DNA from: Planktothrix sp. UBA8402 | Lineage (GTDB): Bacteria > Cyanobacteriota > Cyanobacteriia > Cyanobacteriales > Microcoleaceae | NCBI GenBank assembly: GCA_003456035.1 | Contig: DMPJ01000379.1 | Span: 4,513-12,607 of the forward strand | Length of the DNA stretch: 8,095 nt | Direction of reading: 5' to 3' | Shown here: one piece after another, positions 5,899 through 8,095 of the stretch | Layout of the letters: each line of letters opens with the position of its first letter | How positions within the stretch are numbered: position 1 is the stretch's first letter | Position numbers and translations under genes: made by a program | Notes under the pieces: generated by a model | Database searches by the model: none | Told to the model about the DNA's origin: nothing | What the model saw: only the letters and a program-made list of their open reading frames with translations

Positions 5899-7213
5899 AT
5901 ATGCTCAACCCCATCGCTTACGTTGGCAGTTGCTTTTATATTACTTAGCGGTGATGTTGGCAATTCTAGGGGGATCAATTATCGCCGTTTATGAGTTTAC
6001 CTATCATAGTCTTTATGCTCAGTTCGAGCATCGTTTGGAGGTACTAGCACAAGCCGCATCCCACAGTTTATTAAGCATTAAAGTTCAATATCTGCAAGCA
6101 CAGGAAAACGGCAATCCCAATCACACCCTTGATCCCGATGTCCCCCGGCGATTAGATTACGATCAAGACTTAGATATTCCTTGGCGAAAATTGCGAGAAC
6201 CGAATCAGGGTGTGGAATGGTTTAATGCTCAGGGGCAGTTGGTGGGCAATGCCGGGACACTGCTCTGGGATCTGCCGCCTGTTCCCGGCTGGCAAACCTT
6301 AGAACCGGGTAACATTCGCCTGGTCACTTTGTCTGTCTACAGTTACCCACAGGGAAAACCTCAATTAGAAGGATATATTCGCACCAGCGAAGATATTACC
6401 GAGGTGGAGGATTTGCTCGTCCGCTTCCGATGGGGATTGTTGTTTGGGGGTAGCGTCATTTTGGCAGTCACGGGTTTAGGTGGTATCTGGCTAACCCGCC
6501 AATCCCTGAAACCGATTGAACGTAGTTTACAACAATTAAAACAGTTTACCGCCGACGCCTCCCATGAACTCCGCAGTCCTTTAGCAGCGATTAAGACCTC
6601 GGCGGAGGTGATGCAATATTATCCAGAACGAATTCATCCCCTAGAAATGAAGAAGGTGGTGGGAATTGCCAATGCCACTAAACAAATGACCCGGCTAGTT
6701 GATGATTTGATGTTGTTAGCCCGGATGGATGCGGATGTGATTACCCAAACCCAGGAGTGGACGGTGATCCGACTGGATCTGCTCCTACGGGATTTAAGCT
6801 CGTCATTAGAGGATCAAGCTCAAGCCAAAAACATTGACCTTGAGTTTGAGTTACTGCCCAATGTAGAAGTTCGGGGAATTTCTGAGCAAATCAATCGCTT
6901 ATTCACAAATTTGCTGGAGAATTCCCTACACTACACCTGCGAGGGAGGAAAAGTAATACTTTCTATGAAGAAAATAGATCATGCAGTGGCGATCGCAATT
7001 ACTGATACGGGTATTGGCATTGCCCCGGAAGACTTGAAATTTGTCTTTGATCGATTCTGGCGAGCAGATCGGGCCCGATCTCGACGGGTTGGGGGGACTG
7101 GCTTGGGACTGGCGATCGCTCAAACCATTGCCCAACAGCATCGTGGAGAGATTACGGTCAGTAGTCAATTGGGGGTTGGTAGTTGTTTTCAAGTTCGTTT
7201 ACCAATTGTGTGA
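5867..7213 (+). CDS. Membrane sensor histidine kinase, partner of the upstream regulator
   Basis: A 448-residue kinase from ATG 5867, overlapping the regulator gene by 32 bases. Two membrane helices (about 22-44 and 188-209) bracket an extracytoplasmic sensor region of ~140 residues; it contains an acidic cluster at 89-103 (D89, D91, D97, D99, D101, D103) that could bind cations. After a short linker with L-K-P-I-E-R-S comes the dimerisation domain with phosphoacceptor H233 (A-S-H-E-L-R-S-P-L). The ATPase domain shows the N box (N348 and N352 in N-L-L-E-N-S), G1 D-T-G-I-G (380-384), the F box (F-D-R-F-W-R-A-D, 394-401) and G2 G-G-T-G-L-G-L (409-415). All catalytic parts are intact. The layout resembles the cyanobacterial ManS/NrsS/RppB sensors. 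It would phosphorylate the regulator encoded just before it. A GTG at 5861 would add two residues. Confidence 0.93.
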   Translation: MAWGIDLNKTKYAQPHRLRWQLLLYYLAVMLAILGGSIIAVYEFTYHSLYAQFEHRLEVLAQAASHSLLSIKVQYLQAQENGNPNHTLDPDVPRRLDYDQDLDIPWRKLREPNQGVEWFNAQGQLVGNAGTLLWDLPPVPGWQTLEPGNIRLVTLSVYSYPQGKPQLEGYIRTSEDITEVEDLLVRFRWGLLFGGSVILAVTGLGGIWLTRQSLKPIERSLQQLKQFTADASHELRSPLAAIKTSAEVMQYYPERIHPLEMKKVVGIANATKQMTRLVDDLMLLARMDADVITQTQEWTVIRLDLLLRDLSSSLEDQAQAKNIDLEFELLPNVEVRGISEQINRLFTNLLENSLHYTCEGGKVILSMKKIDHAVAIAITDTGIGIAPEDLKFVFDRFWRADRARSRRVGGTGLGLAIAQTIAQQHRGEITVSSQLGVGSCFQVRLPIV

Positions 7214-7306
7214 ATTTTTTTTCCATCTACCCCAATTTCTTCCCCCTTCTGGTTCTACTGTTCAAATTAGTTCAGATTATTAATATCTTTCCTCTGAATT
7301 TTCTTC

Positions 7307-7311
7307 AGGAG
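7307..7311 (+). promoter_or_regulatory. Shine-Dalgarno of the rubrerythrin-like gene, within a small hairpin
   Basis: AGGAG at 7307-7311 is 8 bases before ATG 7320 and is one of the clearest ribosome binding sites in the window. CTGAA (7294-7298) and TTCAG (7304-7308) can form a 5-bp hairpin that covers the first two bases of the AGGAG; this is short and may have no effect. Confidence 0.6.
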
Positions 7312-7319
7312 ATTATTTT

Positions 7320-8024
7320 ATGATTCGCGTTTTTAAATCCCACAGTCTGTCAAAAAAAACAGCCGTTTTAGCCTGTCTTGCGGTTCTGGGAACAGCATCT
7401 ATATTCGGTTGTAGCCCATCTCAACCTCCTGTTGCTAAGGTGGAGACACCTCCTACACAGCCACCAGCCCAACCAGTTGCTCAAGCAGAATCCCCCACAC
7501 TGAAAAACCTGCAAGCTGCTTACAATGGGGAATCCAACGCCCATGTCATGTATCTTAGCTTCGCTGATAAAGCCGATCAAGAGGGATATAAAGAAGTTGC
7601 CAGTCTGTTCCGGGCAGCTGCTAAAGCCGAACAAATCCACCGAGATAACCATGCTCAAGTCATTCAAGCCATGGGAGCAACTCCCAAAAATACGATTACA
7701 ACCCCGGAAGCGAAATCGACTGCTGAAAACCTAGAGCAAGCAATTAAGGGTGAATCCTATGAACGGGATACCATGTATCCTGATTTTATTACTCAAGCCA
7801 AAACTGAAAATAATGAAGCTGCTTTGAAAAGCCTCAACTATGCGCTGGCTGCCGAAACTCAACACGCTAAACTCTACAAGGAAGCGTCTGATAATTTAAC
7901 CGCTTGGCGCGAGGCCACCCCTTTCTATGTCTGTAAAGTTTCTGGTGAAACCGTAGTTAATGAGGGGGATACAGCCAGTTGTCCCAGTGTCACCTCTGGT
8001 CAATCTTATGAGTCGGTAATTTAA
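7320..8024 (+). CDS. Rubrerythrin-like ferritin-fold lipoprotein with degenerate rubredoxin tail
   Basis: A 234-residue exported protein. Residues 1-30 form a signal peptide with basic start (R3, K6, K12, K13) and hydrophobic core ending S-I-F-G before C31, a lipobox-like site for lipid attachment. A Pro/Gln-rich linker (about 32-58) leads to a rubrerythrin four-helix domain (59-195). Candidate diiron ligands are E71 (G-E-S-N-A), E104/H107 (A-E-Q-I-H), E145 (G-E-S-Y) and E179/H182 (A-E-T-Q-H), so the site seems intact. Rubrerythrins reduce peroxide with electrons passed through rubredoxin. Here the C-terminal segment Y-V-C-K-V-S-G .. S-C-P-S-V-T-S-G looks like a rubredoxin zinc-ribbon, but only C205 and C221 of four cysteines remain. 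Likely role: peroxide defence or iron handling at the membrane outer face. A good SD sets the start; the spacing from the kinase (106 bases) suggests its own promoter. Confidence 0.88.
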   Translation: MIRVFKSHSLSKKTAVLACLAVLGTASIFGCSPSQPPVAKVETPPTQPPAQPVAQAESPTLKNLQAAYNGESNAHVMYLSFADKADQEGYKEVASLFRAAAKAEQIHRDNHAQVIQAMGATPKNTITTPEAKSTAENLEQAIKGESYERDTMYPDFITQAKTENNEAALKSLNYALAAETQHAKLYKEASDNLTAWREATPFYVCKVSGETVVNEGDTASCPSVTSGQSYESVI

Positions 8025-8053
8025 GCCAATTGACTGATAAAAGAGGTATTTTT

Positions 8054-8095
8054 ATGAAGCGTCGAGAATTTGTGGGTTTGGTGGGTGTGGGCAGT
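8054..8095 (+). CDS. N-terminus of a probable Tat-exported protein (3' end outside window)
   Basis: ATG 8054 opens a frame reading M-K-R-R-E-F-V-G-L-V-G-V-G-S to the window end. R-R-E-F followed by a glycine/valine-rich hydrophobic stretch is a twin-arginine signal start, implying export of a folded, often cofactor-bearing protein. GAGG at 8043-8046 is a well-placed SD (7-base spacer). The start is 29 bases after the rubrerythrin-like stop with no terminator between, so the two are likely co-transcribed. From memory, cyanobacterial proteins with this kind of start include Rieske-type [2Fe-2S] proteins, but 14 residues cannot identify the product. Confidence 0.7.
   Translation, partial: MKRREFVGLVGVGS

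Noticed and set aside
6926..7192. Minus-strand 88-codon frame and a plus-strand 80-codon frame (7041-7283) within the kinase gene
   Set aside because: Both overlap the conserved G1, F and G2 boxes of the kinase in other frames and have no features of their own.
7176..7222. Possible terminator at the kinase end (TTGGTA/TACCAA followed by T8 at 7215-7222)
   Set aside because: The stem is 6 bp with an 18-base loop and ends 9 bases before the T-run, and it lies in coding sequence; too weak to call.
1..8095. CRISPR array, prophage, transposase, tRNA or rRNA genes
   Set aside because: I looked for regularly spaced repeats, integrase or transposase motifs and tRNA-like cloverleaf segments such as GGTTCGAATCC, and found none that hold up.

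Overview
The window looks like a chromosomal segment of a filamentous, non-heterocystous cyanobacterium of the Oscillatoriales type (Planktothrix or Oscillatoria is my guess). Four signs point this way. The HIP1 octamer GCGATCGC, a cyanobacterial signature, occurs four times (2087-2094, 4974-4981, 6989-6996, 7112-7119), against about 0.1 expected by chance. There is a Ycf66-family gene. The suf genes are in the order sufD-sufS. The spacers are AT-rich and carry short palindromes and heptamer repeats. The exact genus cannot be settled from sequence reading alone.

Layout. (1) 1-2119, + strand: the 3' part of sufD, then complete sufS, the end of the suf iron-sulfur assembly operon. A palindromic repeat sits between them. 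(2) 2120-2733: a 614-base region with a GGTGCGT/ACGCACC palindrome, an 8-bp hairpin, a previously uncalled 51-codon minus-strand ORF (2334-2489) with its own Shine-Dalgarno sequence and terminator-like palindrome, and a run of degenerate heptamers. (3) 2734-4281, + strand: a Ycf66-family membrane protein with a long acidic, Pro/Glu/Val-rich tail, then a small cysteine-cluster (YkgJ-type) protein. (4) 4282-4519: a spacer filled by an imperfect inverted repeat that runs into the next gene's start. (5) 4520-7213, + strand: a probable four-gene operon with two half-size UPF0016/GDT1-type cation (probably Mn2+) exporter subunits, an OmpR-type response regulator and its membrane histidine kinase. 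(6) 7320-8095, + strand: a rubrerythrin-like lipoprotein with a rubredoxin tail that has lost two of its four cysteines, followed closely by the first 14 codons of a twin-arginine-signal protein cut by the window end.

How the genes may work together. SufD and SufS belong to one machine: the SufBCD scaffold complex and the cysteine desulfurase that feeds it sulfur. The two exporter halves each carry one E-x-G-D-K-(T/S) motif and would have to pair to make a complete transporter. Their tight spacing to the two-component genes suggests a metal-sensing and export unit, reminiscent of the ManS/ManR or Nrs/Rpp systems of Synechocystis, although this is an inference. The last two genes may be an envelope-located redox or peroxide-protection pair.

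I see no phage-defence, CRISPR, transposase, rRNA or tRNA gene. The points most worth following up are the split exporter plus two-component cluster, the repeat-derived start of its first gene, the small minus-strand gene, and the degenerate rubredoxin tail.
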